DNA of 43,824 bases from an uncultured Prevotellaceae bacterium (GCA_902774925.1 CACYKE010000019.1:1-43824), one strand, 5' to 3'. Counted from the stretch's first letter, positions 15,557-25,549 are shown. Notes: generated from the sequence alone by a model not told the origin. Numbers and translations are program-made.

Positions 15557-18500
15557 ATGAAACATAAGATATTCAGTTTATGCCTCGGTATGATGTTGAT
15601 GTTCTCAGCATCGGCTCTGGCTCAGAACAAGACTATGACTGGTACTGTGGTCGATGAGCTCGGTGAGCCCGTTATCGGCGCTACAGTAACGGTAGCAGGT
15701 ACGAAGATAGCCACCGTGACCGATATGGATGGAAATTACTCGATTTCTGCCCCTGCAGGGTCGAAGGTGACCATCAGCTACATCGGCTATTTACCCCAGA
15801 CTGTGACGCCTGGCGGTACAGTAAAATTGGAAGAAGACAAGCAGACGTTAGAAGAGGTTGTTGTCGTAGGTTACGGCACGCAGAAGAAGGCTCACCTGAC
15901 GGGTTCTGTATCGACCGTTGAAGTGGATGATATTCAGGACCTCGCCAATGGTGGTCTCGGACAGTCGCTCGCAGGACTGGTCAACGGTCTGTCAGTATCA
16001 GGTGGTGACGCACGTCCCGGTGAGAATGCCCGTCTGGCTATCCGTGACGTCAACTCGTTAGGTGAGGTAGGTTCTACCGCCCAGCAGCCGTTGTTCGTTA
16101 TTGACGGTTACATTTATCCGAATGACGTGAAGGTTGGCAACAGCTTCCAGAACCTTGGTGCTGAGGCTTTCAACAACCTCGACCCCTCTGAAATCGAAAG
16201 CATCTCTGTGCTGAAGGATGCTTCGGCTGCCGTCTATGGTGCCCGTGCTGCTAACGGTGTTATCCTCGTGACTACCAAGAAAGGTAAGCAGGGAGCGCCC
16301 AGCATCAGCTATAGCGGTTCTATCGGTATTACTGACGAGGTCGCTCGTCCCAAGATGCTAAGCGCTTATAACTACGGTCGACTCTATAATGCCATTGCGG
16401 CTGCCGATCCGACAAACACTAGCCTCAACCACACCACAGCATTGTTCCAGGCTGACGAGTTGGAGGCCATGAAAGCGCTGAACTACGACCTGCTGGATAA
16501 ATACTGGGAAACAGGCTACACCACCCGTCATGCTGTCAATGTCAGCGGTGCTGCGGACAGGGTAAGCTATTTTGGCGGTATTACCTACTTCAAGCAGGAC
16601 GGTAACCTGGGTAAGCTTGATTACGACCGCTGGAACTATCGTGCCGGTATCGATGTGAAATTGAGCGAATACTTGTCAGCCAACTTGACCGTCAGCGGTG
16701 ACTACGGCAAGAAGAACAAGCCGCTGGTGAAGGTGGGCGGTTCTGGCGACGAGAAGGACTACAACCTGTTGCTGACGCGTCCTACTTACTTCCCAGAGTA
16801 TGTTGGTGGATATGCCATTCCTGCCTACGGCGTGAGCGGTGGCCGTCGCAACCAGAATCAGGACTACCACTACGACTTGCTGCAGAATAATGGTGACTAC
16901 AGCCGCAGTATGACGTCGAACATCAATATCGGTGCCAGCATCAAGTATGACTTCGGTTGGAGCAAGATCTTGAAGGGCTTGAAGTTGAGCTTCAGCTATT
17001 CGAAGAGTATCAACAACGACAAGACCAATCAGTATGGTTCACGTTACACGCTCTATCAGATGCAGACCCGCTATGGTTCCGGCAAACACCTCTATACACC
17101 GACAAGTGGTGATGATCCCGATTTCAATTATCTGGATGCCTCGAACTTCAACGCCATGACGATGAAGAATGGTAACATGCTGTATCGTACAATGACACGT
17201 ACGGACAACTACCAGATGAACTTCACTGCCCAGTATGGCCGTGACTTCGGCAAACACAGCATCAATGCCCTCTTCTCTATCGAGAAATCGGAAGCCGAAT
17301 CAGAATATCTGATGGGCCAGCGCGAGAATCCGTTCCCATTCACAACTGGTCAGTCGAACTCTGCCGATGGTGAGCAGACAACGGTATTCACTCGTTACGA
17401 GAGCGGTACGTTGTCGTATATCGGACGTATCAATTACGCTTATGCCGACCGTTATCTGTTCGAGTTCCTGCTCCGTTCGGATGCTTCTACCAAGTTCGCT
17501 CACGAGAACTATTGGGGAACCTTCCCCGCAATCTCTGCCGGTTGGGTCATCAGTGAAGAGCCTTTCTTCCAGAACGCCAAGGGCCTGCAGTGGGTTGACT
17601 TCCTGAAGATTCGTGCCAGCTGGGGTCTCACCGGCCGTGATAACCTCGCTCCCTGGCAATGGATGCAGATTTATGCTCAGGACTCTAACCGCGGTCCCGT
17701 GTTCGGTACTGGTGTCAGCAACGACTCCGAGAATCGTATCACCATCAACAAGAATAACTCAGCCCTGAATACCGATGTTCACTGGGACAAGTCGTATAAG
17801 ACCAACCTCGGTTTGGACTTCCAGGTATTGAACAAGCGACTGGCCGTTAACTTCGACTGGTATTACGAGAAGAACCGCGAGATGTTGCTGAACTTGGCTC
17901 AGGAGATTCCTACTCCTATCGGAACGCAGACAGCTTCTCAGAACCTTGGTGAGATGAACAACTGGGGTTGGGAACTTGGCATCACCTGGCGCGACAAGAT
18001 TGGTAAAGACTTCAAGTATCGTATCGGTTTGAACACTGGTTACAACGACAACGAGGTGCTCGTAATGGACTTCGCAAAAGATTATATCTATCGCCAGATT
18101 ACCAAGGGCAGTCGTACAGACATCGGTACTTGGGGAATGCAATGTATCGGTATGTTCCGTTCGTTCCAGGATATTGAGGAATACTTCGAGAAGTACAACA
18201 TCACCTCGTACATGGGTATGAGCAAGGACAAGGTTCGTCCTGGTATGCTGATATATAAAGATGTACGCGGAGCCTACAATGCAGAGACAGGAACCTACGA
18301 CGGTCCTGACGGTGTAGTTGATAAGGACAACGACCAGGTGTGCTTGAGCAATCGCTCGAACCCCTACGGATTTACCATCAATGCTCATGCTGACTGGAAG
18401 GGTATCTCACTGACTGCTCAGTTCGGTGCCTCTTGGGGTGGTTACACTACGCTGCCTTCAGCAGCCATCAGTGTGCCGTCCGCCTCGAATATCGAGTACT

Positions 18501-18883
18501 ACAACATGCCTTCGTTCTGGGATCCTGACAATATGTATGCATATCAGGATGTCTATGACGGAAGCGGTAATCTTGTTGTCAAGCAGAACCGCGACGGAGA
18601 ATATCCTAACCTCGCTTATCAGAGTGTGAACGCAGTGGCCTCCAGCTTCTGGCGTGTCAGTGCTGCCAGCGTGCGCCTGAGTCGTCTGACATTGGCCTAT
18701 ACCTTCCCCAACACTTGGTTCAAGAGCGTTGGCGTGAAGAATGTTCGTCTGAACATTACTGGTCAGAACCTGATTAACTTCTACAACCCCTATCCCGACA
18801 AGTTCACCAGCCCGATGGCAGGAACTTACGGCAACTATCCTACGTTGCGTCGTTGGGACATCGGTATCAATCTGTCGTTCTAA
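15557..18883 (+). CDS. SusC/RagA-family TonB-dependent outer-membrane transporter
   Basis: 1108 residues. A signal peptide (ending ALAQ) precedes a carboxypeptidase-regulatory-like domain (about 25-100, GTVVDELGEPVIGATVTVAG to YIGYLPQTV) and the TonB box region with EEVVVVGYGTQKK. The plug domain (about 110-240) includes SISVLKDASAAVYGARAANG, the family signature. The 22-strand barrel ends LRRWDIGINLSF with terminal Phe. There is no N-terminal STN signalling domain, so it should not control a FecI/FecR-type sigma pathway itself. With SusD it forms the importer that takes oligosaccharides across the outer membrane. The 21-nt gap to the SusD gene means co-transcription. Confidence 0.96.
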   Translation: MKHKIFSLCLGMMLMFSASALAQNKTMTGTVVDELGEPVIGATVTVAGTKIATVTDMDGNYSISAPAGSKVTISYIGYLPQTVTPGGTVKLEEDKQTLEEVVVVGYGTQKKAHLTGSVSTVEVDDIQDLANGGLGQSLAGLVNGLSVSGGDARPGENARLAIRDVNSLGEVGSTAQQPLFVIDGYIYPNDVKVGNSFQNLGAEAFNNLDPSEIESISVLKDASAAVYGARAANGVILVTTKKGKQGAPSISYSGSIGITDEVARPKMLSAYNYGRLYNAIAAADPTNTSLNHTTALFQADELEAMKALNYDLLDKYWETGYTTRHAVNVSGAADRVSYFGGITYFKQDGNLGKLDYDRWNYRAGIDVKLSEYLSANLTVSGDYGKKNKPLVKVGGSGDEKDYNLLLTRPTYFPEYVGGYAIPAYGVSGGRRNQNQDYHYDLLQNNGDYSRSMTSNINIGASIKYDFGWSKILKGLKLSFSYSKSINNDKTNQYGSRYTLYQMQTRYGSGKHLYTPTSGDDPDFNYLDASNFNAMTMKNGNMLYRTMTRTDNYQMNFTAQYGRDFGKHSINALFSIEKSEAESEYLMGQRENPFPFTTGQSNSADGEQTTVFTRYESGTLSYIGRINYAYADRYLFEFLLRSDASTKFAHENYWGTFPAISAGWVISEEPFFQNAKGLQWVDFLKIRASWGLTGRDNLAPWQWMQIYAQDSNRGPVFGTGVSNDSENRITINKNNSALNTDVHWDKSYKTNLGLDFQVLNKRLAVNFDWYYEKNREMLLNLAQEIPTPIGTQTASQNLGEMNNWGWELGITWRDKIGKDFKYRIGLNTGYNDNEVLVMDFAKDYIYRQITKGSRTDIGTWGMQCIGMFRSFQDIEEYFEKYNITSYMGMSKDKVRPGMLIYKDVRGAYNAETGTYDGPDGVVDKDNDQVCLSNRSNPYGFTINAHADWKGISLTAQFGASWGGYTTLPSAAISVPSASNIEYYNMPSFWDPDNMYAYQDVYDGSGNLVVKQNRDGEYPNLAYQSVNAVASSFWRVSAASVRLSRLTLAYTFPNTWFKSVGVKNVRLNITGQNLINFYNPYPDKFTSPMAGTYGNYPTLRRWDIGINLSF

Positions 18884-18903
18884 ACACTTAAAAGATTACG
18901 ATT

Positions 18904-21168
18904 ATGAAAAAAGCAATAAAATATTTCAGTTTCGGTCTCTCTGCGGTTTTGGCCTTGTCGGCTTGTAGCGACCAGTTCCTGCAGGACAAGAAGAACTACG
19001 ACAACGTCACGACGGATGTATATAACTACGTGGAGGGTGCCAACGCCCGACTCAACGACATCTACGGATGGTGTCTGCCTCAGGTAGCCGACTTGACAAC
19101 GGGAACGAACTACCTGTCGGTCTCAATCGGTAACAACGACGCTGCAGGCGGTGCTACGGAGGAATATGCCGGCTTCACCATCTACACCGACCCGCAGATT
19201 GCCCTGTCGTCAATGGGTACTTCAAATGGTGTGCCCGACTACTTCATGGGTGCTCATAACAACATCCAGAACTCTGTGTACGGACGCATCCGCAACATCA
19301 ATGACTTCATCAAGGGAGTCAATGGTAGTTCGTTGTCGCAAGAAGATAAGAATATCATGCTCGGACAGGCTTATTTCTTCCGTGCATGGTGCTATTATAA
19401 CCTGGTGAAATGGTATGGTGGCGTGCCCCTCGTAAAGGAGGTGCTTGAGCCTGTCAAGGAAAACTTCACACCACGTGCTACTACCAAGGAGACTATCGAG
19501 TTTATTTGCAGCGACCTCGACCTGTCGGCTCGTCTGCTGGCTGAAAAGACCATGAAGGGCGGTTGGACCGGTGAAGACTGGGGCCGCGTCAGCACGGGTA
19601 CTGCGCTGGCTCTGAAGGGCCGCGTGCTACTGCTCTGGGCAAGTCCACTGTTCAACCGTGCCAACGACCAGGCACGCTGGCAGACGGCTTACGCTCAGAT
19701 GAAGCAGGAACTTGACAGCATCAATGCCTGTGGCTATGGTCTGTTTAAGGGTTCTTCCAACGTCAACGGCAGCGATTTTGCCAATCAGTTCTTGTCGAGT
19801 TCCATCAATCCTGAGGCTGTGTTCGTGTCTCTTTACAACAACATCGTTGCTGATGGTTCCGACATCCAGCGCAACAACAACTGGGAACGTGCCATCCGTC
19901 CGAAGAACACGGGCGGTAGCGGTAAGAATGCCGGTCTGGCATTGGTCGAGCTATTCCCGATGGCCGACGGTAAGATGCCCGATCTGAACGTCCTGCCTGC
20001 ACTGACGGAGGTTGGTAAGCGTACCTATACCGATACCTATACGAAGCTCGAGCGCAGTCAGTACACTTACGACGAGACGGCGCCTTACATGAACCGCGAC
20101 CCGCGTTTCTACCGCACATTCGCCTTCCCCGGCTTCCGCTGGGCCTATAGTGGCGACCCTGTACCCGCTGATGCCAACAATCCCTCGTACGACAGTGGTA
20201 AGAACTACGTGCTGTGGAATTATGTATGGTATGTCGACCTCAACGATCAGGGCAACCCCGAGAGCGGCAATTCATATGGTGCCGACAACCTGCTTACCAG
20301 CAAGGCTGGCATCTATGTCCGCAAGAAGAGCGACGACCTCGACGTCAACGCCTCACCGCTCTACAACTACGACCCCATTGCCAGCCAGCACTACTATTCC
20401 GGTGCTCCGCTCATCGAGTTGCGCTATGCTGAAGTGCTGCTCAATCTGGCTGAGGCTGCCTGCGGTGCAGGACAGATGGGCGAGGCTGTAGGTTACCTGC
20501 AGCAGATTCGTGCTCGTGCCGGATATACCGCTGAAAATAATTATGGTCTTCAGGCCAATCTGGGCACCGACCAGGCTGCTTGTATGTCGGCCATCCTCTA
20601 CGAACGTCAGATTGAGTTTGCCTACGAGGGTAAGCGCTTCGACGATATGCGTCGTTGGATGCTCTTCGATGGTGGTACATTGACAGAACCTGCAGCCGAT
20701 CCAGATTCAGAGGCTCAGCCGCTGCCTTCTTCTTGGAAGGTTACTGGCTGGGGTGGCAATACCTGCACATGGTTAGGCTTCAAGCCTTGGAACGGCCAGC
20801 GTCGTGAGCGCGTCGAGTTCCGCACCGGTAGTCAGTTCGGAGTCGGAGGCACCACCGCCGACAGCGACCCGCTGGTAAAGGCTGGTGTTGAGCGTCCTGC
20901 CGGAGTCAACTTCAGTGTGGCAGACATCGAGTCACAGCTCACTACGCTGAAGACTTGGTACAACACCAACCTCGTCACACAATACAAGGTTGGTGATAGC
21001 CGCGACTCGCAGAAGAATGCCCTCTACGTAGCCTTCCGCCCGAAGTACTACTTCCTCGGACTGGGCCAAGGAGCACAGAGCCACAATCCCGACCTTCCTC
21101 AGACCATCGGCTGGGCTGACTACAATCGCGGTGGCTCCAACGGCACCTTCGACCCTCTGGCCGAATAA
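18904..21168 (+). CDS. SusD/RagB-family glycan-binding lipoprotein, long form
   Basis: 754 residues with lipobox LSAC (Cys at about 21). Tetratricopeptide-like helices and conserved blocks include GQAYFFRAWCYYNLVKWYGG, WGRVSTGTALALKGRVLLLW, LIELRYAEVLLNLAEAACGA and ILYERQIEFAYEGKRFDDMR, diagnostic of SusD. It acts as the surface lid that delivers glycan to SusC. Most SusD proteins are about 500-650 residues; the extra length here lies mainly around 290-480 and 590-700 (for example WKVTGWGGNTCTWLGFKPW). These loops may shape the ligand site. The strong terminator at 21190-21229 ends the unit. Confidence 0.95.
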   Translation: MKKAIKYFSFGLSAVLALSACSDQFLQDKKNYDNVTTDVYNYVEGANARLNDIYGWCLPQVADLTTGTNYLSVSIGNNDAAGGATEEYAGFTIYTDPQIALSSMGTSNGVPDYFMGAHNNIQNSVYGRIRNINDFIKGVNGSSLSQEDKNIMLGQAYFFRAWCYYNLVKWYGGVPLVKEVLEPVKENFTPRATTKETIEFICSDLDLSARLLAEKTMKGGWTGEDWGRVSTGTALALKGRVLLLWASPLFNRANDQARWQTAYAQMKQELDSINACGYGLFKGSSNVNGSDFANQFLSSSINPEAVFVSLYNNIVADGSDIQRNNNWERAIRPKNTGGSGKNAGLALVELFPMADGKMPDLNVLPALTEVGKRTYTDTYTKLERSQYTYDETAPYMNRDPRFYRTFAFPGFRWAYSGDPVPADANNPSYDSGKNYVLWNYVWYVDLNDQGNPESGNSYGADNLLTSKAGIYVRKKSDDLDVNASPLYNYDPIASQHYYSGAPLIELRYAEVLLNLAEAACGAGQMGEAVGYLQQIRARAGYTAENNYGLQANLGTDQAACMSAILYERQIEFAYEGKRFDDMRRWMLFDGGTLTEPAADPDSEAQPLPSSWKVTGWGGNTCTWLGFKPWNGQRRERVEFRTGSQFGVGGTTADSDPLVKAGVERPAGVNFSVADIESQLTTLKTWYNTNLVTQYKVGDSRDSQKNALYVAFRPKYYFLGLGQGAQSHNPDLPQTIGWADYNRGGSNGTFDPLAE

Positions 21169-21189
21169 TACGAATCGGACATAACAACA

Positions 21190-21229
21190 AAAAGATTTCA
21201 ACCCCAAAACGATGGGGTTGAAATCTTTT
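21190..21229 (+). terminator. Terminator after susD
   Basis: A 16-bp perfect stem AAAAGATTTCAACCCC (21190-21205) / GGGGTTGAAATCTTTT (21214-21229) with an 8-nt loop. The A-rich left flank and T-rich right end let it work in both directions. Confidence 0.92.
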
Positions 21230-21270
21230 ACAATAAACACATTAGAAGTTTCCCTATTTACATTCAGTGA

Positions 21271-21954
21271 ATGATGAGAACCAATTCCATTATTGTCAAC
21301 GTATCGCAAGAGATAGAAAGTGTATGCCCTGAGTTTGTTGGGGCTTGTGTTGAGGCGCAGGTGATGAACTCACCATACTGCGGGGAACTATGGCAGGAAA
21401 TAAAGGCGTTGGGCGAAAGGTATCGCAGCGAACTGACCACTGAGTCGCTGAAGGACATGACCAGTATAGCGGCCACCCGACGAGTTTATAAGGCCTGTGG
21501 CAAAGACCCCTCACGCTATCGCCCTGCGTCGGAGGCCCTCATACGCCGCATGCTGCAAGGCAAGGAACTGTATCAGCGCGACACATTGGTGGACCTCGTT
21601 AACCTGGCATCTATAGCATACGGTTACAGCATCGGAGGGTTCGACGCAGACAAGTTCGTTGGCAACACACTAACGCTGGGCATCGGACGCGAGGGTGAAC
21701 CTTACGAGGGTATCGGACGTGGTCTCCTGAATATCTGCGGTTTGCCTGTCTATCGCGACGCAGAAGGTGGTGTAGGGACACCAACCAGTGACAACGAGCG
21801 CACGAAGATGACGTTAGACACTCGTCACCTGGTGGTACTCATCAACGGTTACGACGGCAACGAACAACGTGTGCGCGAGAATGCCCAGTACATCCAACAA
21901 TTGCTGCGCAAATATTGCCAAAGCGACGGCGGTTTGTACTTCATCTATAAATAA
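21271..21954 (+). CDS. B3/B4 tRNA-binding-domain protein (PheRS beta-like), stand-alone
   Basis: 227 residues, cytosolic, no signal. The body matches stand-alone B3/B4 domain proteins, which resemble the editing-type domain of phenylalanyl-tRNA synthetase beta chain: ATRRVYKACGKDPSRYRPASEAL, then LVDLVNLASIAYGYSIGGFD. The first motif (YRxxxKxxGxDPxxxRPSxEAL) is the family hallmark. The C-terminus LVVLINGYDG and an EQRVRENAQYIQQLLRKY helix complete the fold. Its role is unknown; binding or editing of a tRNA or amino acid has been proposed for such proteins from the fold alone. It stands alone between the susD terminator and a palindromic intergenic region. Tandem ATGs lie at the start. Confidence 0.8.
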   Translation: MMRTNSIIVNVSQEIESVCPEFVGACVEAQVMNSPYCGELWQEIKALGERYRSELTTESLKDMTSIAATRRVYKACGKDPSRYRPASEALIRRMLQGKELYQRDTLVDLVNLASIAYGYSIGGFDADKFVGNTLTLGIGREGEPYEGIGRGLLNICGLPVYRDAEGGVGTPTSDNERTKMTLDTRHLVVLINGYDGNEQRVRENAQYIQQLLRKYCQSDGGLYFIYK

Positions 21955-21963
21955 CACTGTCTT

Positions 21964-22245
21964 ACAGATGACAGATGACAGTTTTCTTAGGCAAGCAAAT
22001 CAGTAAATCAGATATCAGTTTTGTTGGGGCTCAAAACCTTGAAATGGCAAGATTTGTTGAAAATATCTATATTACTATATATATAATATATATATTATAT
22101 ATATAGTAATAAATTTATTACACACAAAAATACTCGCTCATAGAATAAACTGATTTTTGATTTATTGATTTAGGGTGTGGGCTCCTGAGGATACTGTGAT
22201 CTGTGACGCTCTCCTGAAAACTGTCATCTGTCATCTGTCATCAAA
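21964..22245. repeat. Nested inverted repeats built from word repeats around an AT palindrome
   Basis: Three concentric layers. Outer arms: ACAGATGACAGATGACAG plus TTTTC (21964-21986) is an exact 23-nt inverse of 22216-22238, itself a tandem gtcatct word running to 22245. Inner arms: 21997-22022 (aaatcag, taaatcag, atatcag) mirrors 22147-22171 imperfectly. Centre: 22073-22110 is a 38-nt palindrome with 17 of 19 pairs matching, made of AT steps flanked by ATTAC/GTAAT. Together with 22246-22431 this fills the 477-nt gap between the B3/B4 gene and the downstream lipoprotein. No open frame of note lies inside. Confidence 0.8.
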
Positions 22246-22281
22246 GTATAAGACACGCTGATTTTTACCCTCAACCGGTAG

Positions 22282-22312
22282 ACGGGCGGTTTACTTCCCA
22301 ACGACCGCCCGT
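22282..22312 (+). terminator. Hairpin in the 21955-22431 gap
   Basis: ACGGGCGGT (22282-22290) pairs with ACCGCCCGT (22304-22312) over a 13-nt loop, followed by TTTAGTTCC. It is GC-rich with a weak T-tract. It could end plus-strand transcription from the B3/B4 gene. Confidence 0.55.
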
Positions 22313-22354
22313 TTAGTTCCTTTGGGTTCCGCGCCCGATTTCTGAGCGAACTAA

Positions 22355-22389
22355 AAAGAGGACACCTACCTCACGCAGGTGCCCTCTTT
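22355..22389 (-). terminator. Terminator of the large LruC-like lipoprotein gene
   Basis: AAAGAGGaCACCT (22355-22367) pairs with AGGTGcCCTCTTT (22377-22389) with one mismatch and a 9-nt loop. Read on the minus strand, it ends in TCCTCTTTTTAG. It lies 43 nt past the minus-strand stop at 22432. Confidence 0.85.
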
Positions 22390-22431
22390 CGAACTAAAAT
22401 TAAAATCTTATTATATTATTTCAGAATAATC

Positions 22432-25400
22432 TTACTGAATTAATGACACAGCTAAAATACCATTACTGTTAAGTTGAGTAGATTGAATTATCATACCACC
22501 ATTCAAGACACTGTTCAAGGCTGTGGTATTTTTTATCTTGTATTCCACATATCCCGGAAAATTCGCTGGCTGCGGGTTATAAGCTGTTGTAAAATTAGCA
22601 GGTTCCCAGTCCGAAGCTTGTGCTCCACTATTATATCCACCTGGGAAAAGAGACACGTGCCAATAACCCGTTGATGGCGAATCAACATAAATACGAATTA
22701 TGTTGTCCACTTTTGCTTTTGCATTCTTGAAAGCAGTGTTAGCTATAGTGGCTTCATTTCCACCATCATCCCACAAAACTATTCCTTCATAATTACCACC
22801 GCCACCAGTACTACTGGGATTCTCAACAGTGACATACCTCACAACGTAATCCTTACCATATATTATAAGTATTCCGCTATTCTTCAAGTTTGTAGCCTGT
22901 TCGGCATTAAGAGTAAAAGTTAACGGCTCTGTAAACGTGTAGCTATCCGAGCCCGTTTTCTCTTCTATATCAACCCATTCAGTTTCTTGCCGAGCCAATT
23001 TAACGTGCCAATCGTTGCTGGTACCGTAACCATATACGCGAACTATTGTGCCATTACCTACATTACCAACAGCAGGATAGGTTTCTTTATCCAAAGAAAC
23101 ATAGTTAGTCCAATTAGCACTGAACGTCACATCACCATCATAGGTGGGATTGTCCGGACGTGTAACTGTGGGTGCAGTGGGCGTAGTCGTGGTAGGAGGC
23201 GTGGTCGGCGTAGTCGGTGTCGTATTCGTAGTGGAATCGTCACGCTGAGCACCGAGTCCGCCGATGACGGTAATGCCAGTGATATATATCTGGGCGCCAT
23301 TCAAATCTCTCGACAGCTGGAAGCTGCTGTAGCCAGCCATGTCGGAAGGCACAGAGAAAACAAAGGTGTTTGGATAGGCATCATAACTGATGTTGTTATA
23401 ATCCTGCGTCTGTGCGACAACATTGCCATTACACTTAATGTAGAGCGTGCCCGCTGCGTTGTCGTCGTTTTTGCGATAACCTGTGATGGCTATCTGGTCG
23501 CCTTCTTGCAGAGACTGTCCATTTCCGAGCGTGATGGTAATCTGATTTTCATTATCGACATACATTGCCGGATAATCATCCATAGTGGCCCAGAATTTTT
23601 CTATCGATCCGCCCCAATTATTTATACTACGATTCGAAACGAATTTAAGGTTATAGAGGTTATCGGGGGTCAAATCTCCCCAAGGCGTAGCTATTGTTTG
23701 CACCCAACTACTGAATTGGGGGAATCCATTTTGTATTTCCACGCGCTCAGGAATCCAAGGTGTTCCCACAGGAGCTAAGAACTTCTGGGGCACGCTACCC
23801 CTAATGGCCTGCAGCTCTATCACTTCTGTACCATACTTCACCACAATGGGTATGTTGCTCAAATCGGTATAACTGGAATTGTAAACTGTAAATTTGACAG
23901 GACTAACTCCGTTACTGAAGTTGGAATATCCAGAGTTGTTAGGGCTCACGCCTTCCACATAGGTATTAGCCATGATGGATTTGTCGATGTCCAGCTTCTG
24001 GTTGACATTCTCTCCTGCGGCAGAAATGGCAATCGTTCCACCAGCAGCCAGCAGGTTAATGTCAGTCTTATTGTAAGTATAGCCCAGATACTGCTTACTA
24101 TTATAGTCGTACATTTTGTTCTTGTTGCCGTCGAGAGTATATGGCACCTTATAAGATTTCGTCACATAGGTGAAGGCATCGAACACTACGTCGTTGTAGT
24201 CAATATCAGACTTCTCTGACGATCCTAAGTCCTCGCAGAAAATACGTCCGTCGAGGATTTCCTGCACGGTAATGATGTCAGTGTTTTCAGTCGGAATATC
24301 TCCACCGTCTTGGCGCTTTGCCTCAGTCAGCGTCACAATCCAGTCGCTGAAGTAGCCGTCAGCGCAACCACCAACCTTAACCCACTCACGTAAGCTTTTG
24401 TTATCAACGGGCAGATAGCCGTCATCAAGTAGACCGTCGATGACACCAGTGTTCAGCTGTTTGCCAACGTAAGCATTGTTGTTGTTTGCGTCGTAAACAT
24501 CGGTATAAAGTTCTGCATCAGTAACTGTCCTCTTATCACCACAATAGCGGTTCATCTGGTCGCTCAGCATCTTCACTGGCTGACTATTGTACTGATAGAC
24601 ATAGTTGGTCTGCATCGAACCATTAATAATATAGTTACCCCAAATGGTCAGGTTCTTCACTGCATTATTTTCGGTAGCATAGCATTGGTCATCAACCATC
24701 TGCTCGAAGTCGAAGCCCATGAACGAGCGGTTCCAACCGTCGTTAAGACAATCTGCCTCAGAACCCATTTCCTGCATAATGGTCGTATAGCTCACCAAGC
24801 CGGTGTAGTTTGTATGACACAACGAGCCGTTACTGTTAAAGTAACCGAAATGCTTCGTCGTTGAATTATGCATATACATAATCTTATCGGTATGGAAAGG
24901 ACCATCATTGGCATTACCTCCATTATCCAGCACGTGATCGTTCTCGCTGCAATCACCATGGTTGAAGTTGTTGATGTGGTCAACAAAACTACCATCAATT
25001 GCAGCCAGGTGATCCATATAATCTGAAGCTATGAGGTAAGTTGTACCGTTAGCAGCCATATATGCCTCGGGGGTAGCACATCCCGCAGGTACATCAGTAT
25101 GTCCCTTATACACCTGCTGGATAAAGTAGTGCGTCCACTGAGGATCCTCATAACCCAGATTTGGATGAGTCTGGAAATACTTCTTTACCACAGCAATCTG
25201 TGCTGGAGTAAGGGGAGGAGGAACCTTCAAGCCACCATAAGCCTTGTTGGGATCTGCCCACTCGTTAGCATTAGCATTCTCAGAACGCGTAAACGCACGG
25301 CTTGAAATACCAGTGCCGAATCCCCAATCATGCTGTGGATTTGGTGTACCATAGGTTTCTATGAAAACTTCATTAAATGCCTCTGCCTTGGCATCAATCA

Positions 25401-25500
25401 TAGAACCCGAAAATTCATCGCGCGAACAACTGGATGTTAAATAGGCCGTCGTGAGCAGAGCCAATAATCCTATTCCAAAAAACTTTTTCATTCCGCTCAT
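22432..25500 (-). CDS. Large LruC/DUF4842-like lipoprotein with two C-terminal beta modules
   Basis: 1022 residues; lipobox LTSSC (Cys at about 25). The N-terminal PNPQHDWGFGTG is a motif common in Bacteroidales LruC-type lipoproteins. At about 430, KSDIDYNDVVFDAFTY carries the acidic Asp/Asn loop typical of LruC/DUF4842 domains, probably a calcium site. A Thr/Pro linker (about 750-785, TTNTTPTTPTTPPTT) leads to two related beta modules (about 785-890 and 895-1022). Each has a W, an IRVY- or VRVY-like strand, WHVKL/WHVSL, and a final L(K/N)xxGxxI turn, which suggests carbohydrate- or surface-binding domains. It is divergent from a second DYNDLVF lipoprotein, so the two are likely co-regulated. 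An alternative start at 25491 (MKKFF) is equally plausible. Function unknown. Confidence 0.7.
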   Translation of the reverse strand: MSGMKKFFGIGLLALLTTAYLTSSCSRDEFSGSMIDAKAEAFNEVFIETYGTPNPQHDWGFGTGISSRAFTRSENANANEWADPNKAYGGLKVPPPLTPAQIAVVKKYFQTHPNLGYEDPQWTHYFIQQVYKGHTDVPAGCATPEAYMAANGTTYLIASDYMDHLAAIDGSFVDHINNFNHGDCSENDHVLDNGGNANDGPFHTDKIMYMHNSTTKHFGYFNSNGSLCHTNYTGLVSYTTIMQEMGSEADCLNDGWNRSFMGFDFEQMVDDQCYATENNAVKNLTIWGNYIINGSMQTNYVYQYNSQPVKMLSDQMNRYCGDKRTVTDAELYTDVYDANNNNAYVGKQLNTGVIDGLLDDGYLPVDNKSLREWVKVGGCADGYFSDWIVTLTEAKRQDGGDIPTENTDIITVQEILDGRIFCEDLGSSEKSDIDYNDVVFDAFTYVTKSYKVPYTLDGNKNKMYDYNSKQYLGYTYNKTDINLLAAGGTIAISAAGENVNQKLDIDKSIMANTYVEGVSPNNSGYSNFSNGVSPVKFTVYNSSYTDLSNIPIVVKYGTEVIELQAIRGSVPQKFLAPVGTPWIPERVEIQNGFPQFSSWVQTIATPWGDLTPDNLYNLKFVSNRSINNWGGSIEKFWATMDDYPAMYVDNENQITITLGNGQSLQEGDQIAITGYRKNDDNAAGTLYIKCNGNVVAQTQDYNNISYDAYPNTFVFSVPSDMAGYSSFQLSRDLNGAQIYITGITVIGGLGAQRDDSTTNTTPTTPTTPPTTTTPTAPTVTRPDNPTYDGDVTFSANWTNYVSLDKETYPAVGNVGNGTIVRVYGYGTSNDWHVKLARQETEWVDIEEKTGSDSYTFTEPLTFTLNAEQATNLKNSGILIIYGKDYVVRYVTVENPSSTGGGGNYEGIVLWDDGGNEATIANTAFKNAKAKVDNIIRIYVDSPSTGYWHVSLFPGGYNSGAQASDWEPANFTTAYNPQPANFPGYVEYKIKNTTALNSVLNGGMIIQSTQLNSNGILAVSLIQ

Positions 25501-25549
25501 AAGATTTTAATTTTGTCTTGTTACGTAACTTAATTATCAATTGATGGTG

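Noticed and set aside
21964-22245. Insertion sequence or MITE ends
   Set aside because: The arms are inverted, but no target duplication or transposase is visible, and the arms are internally tandem words. Kept as a structure, not called a mobile element.
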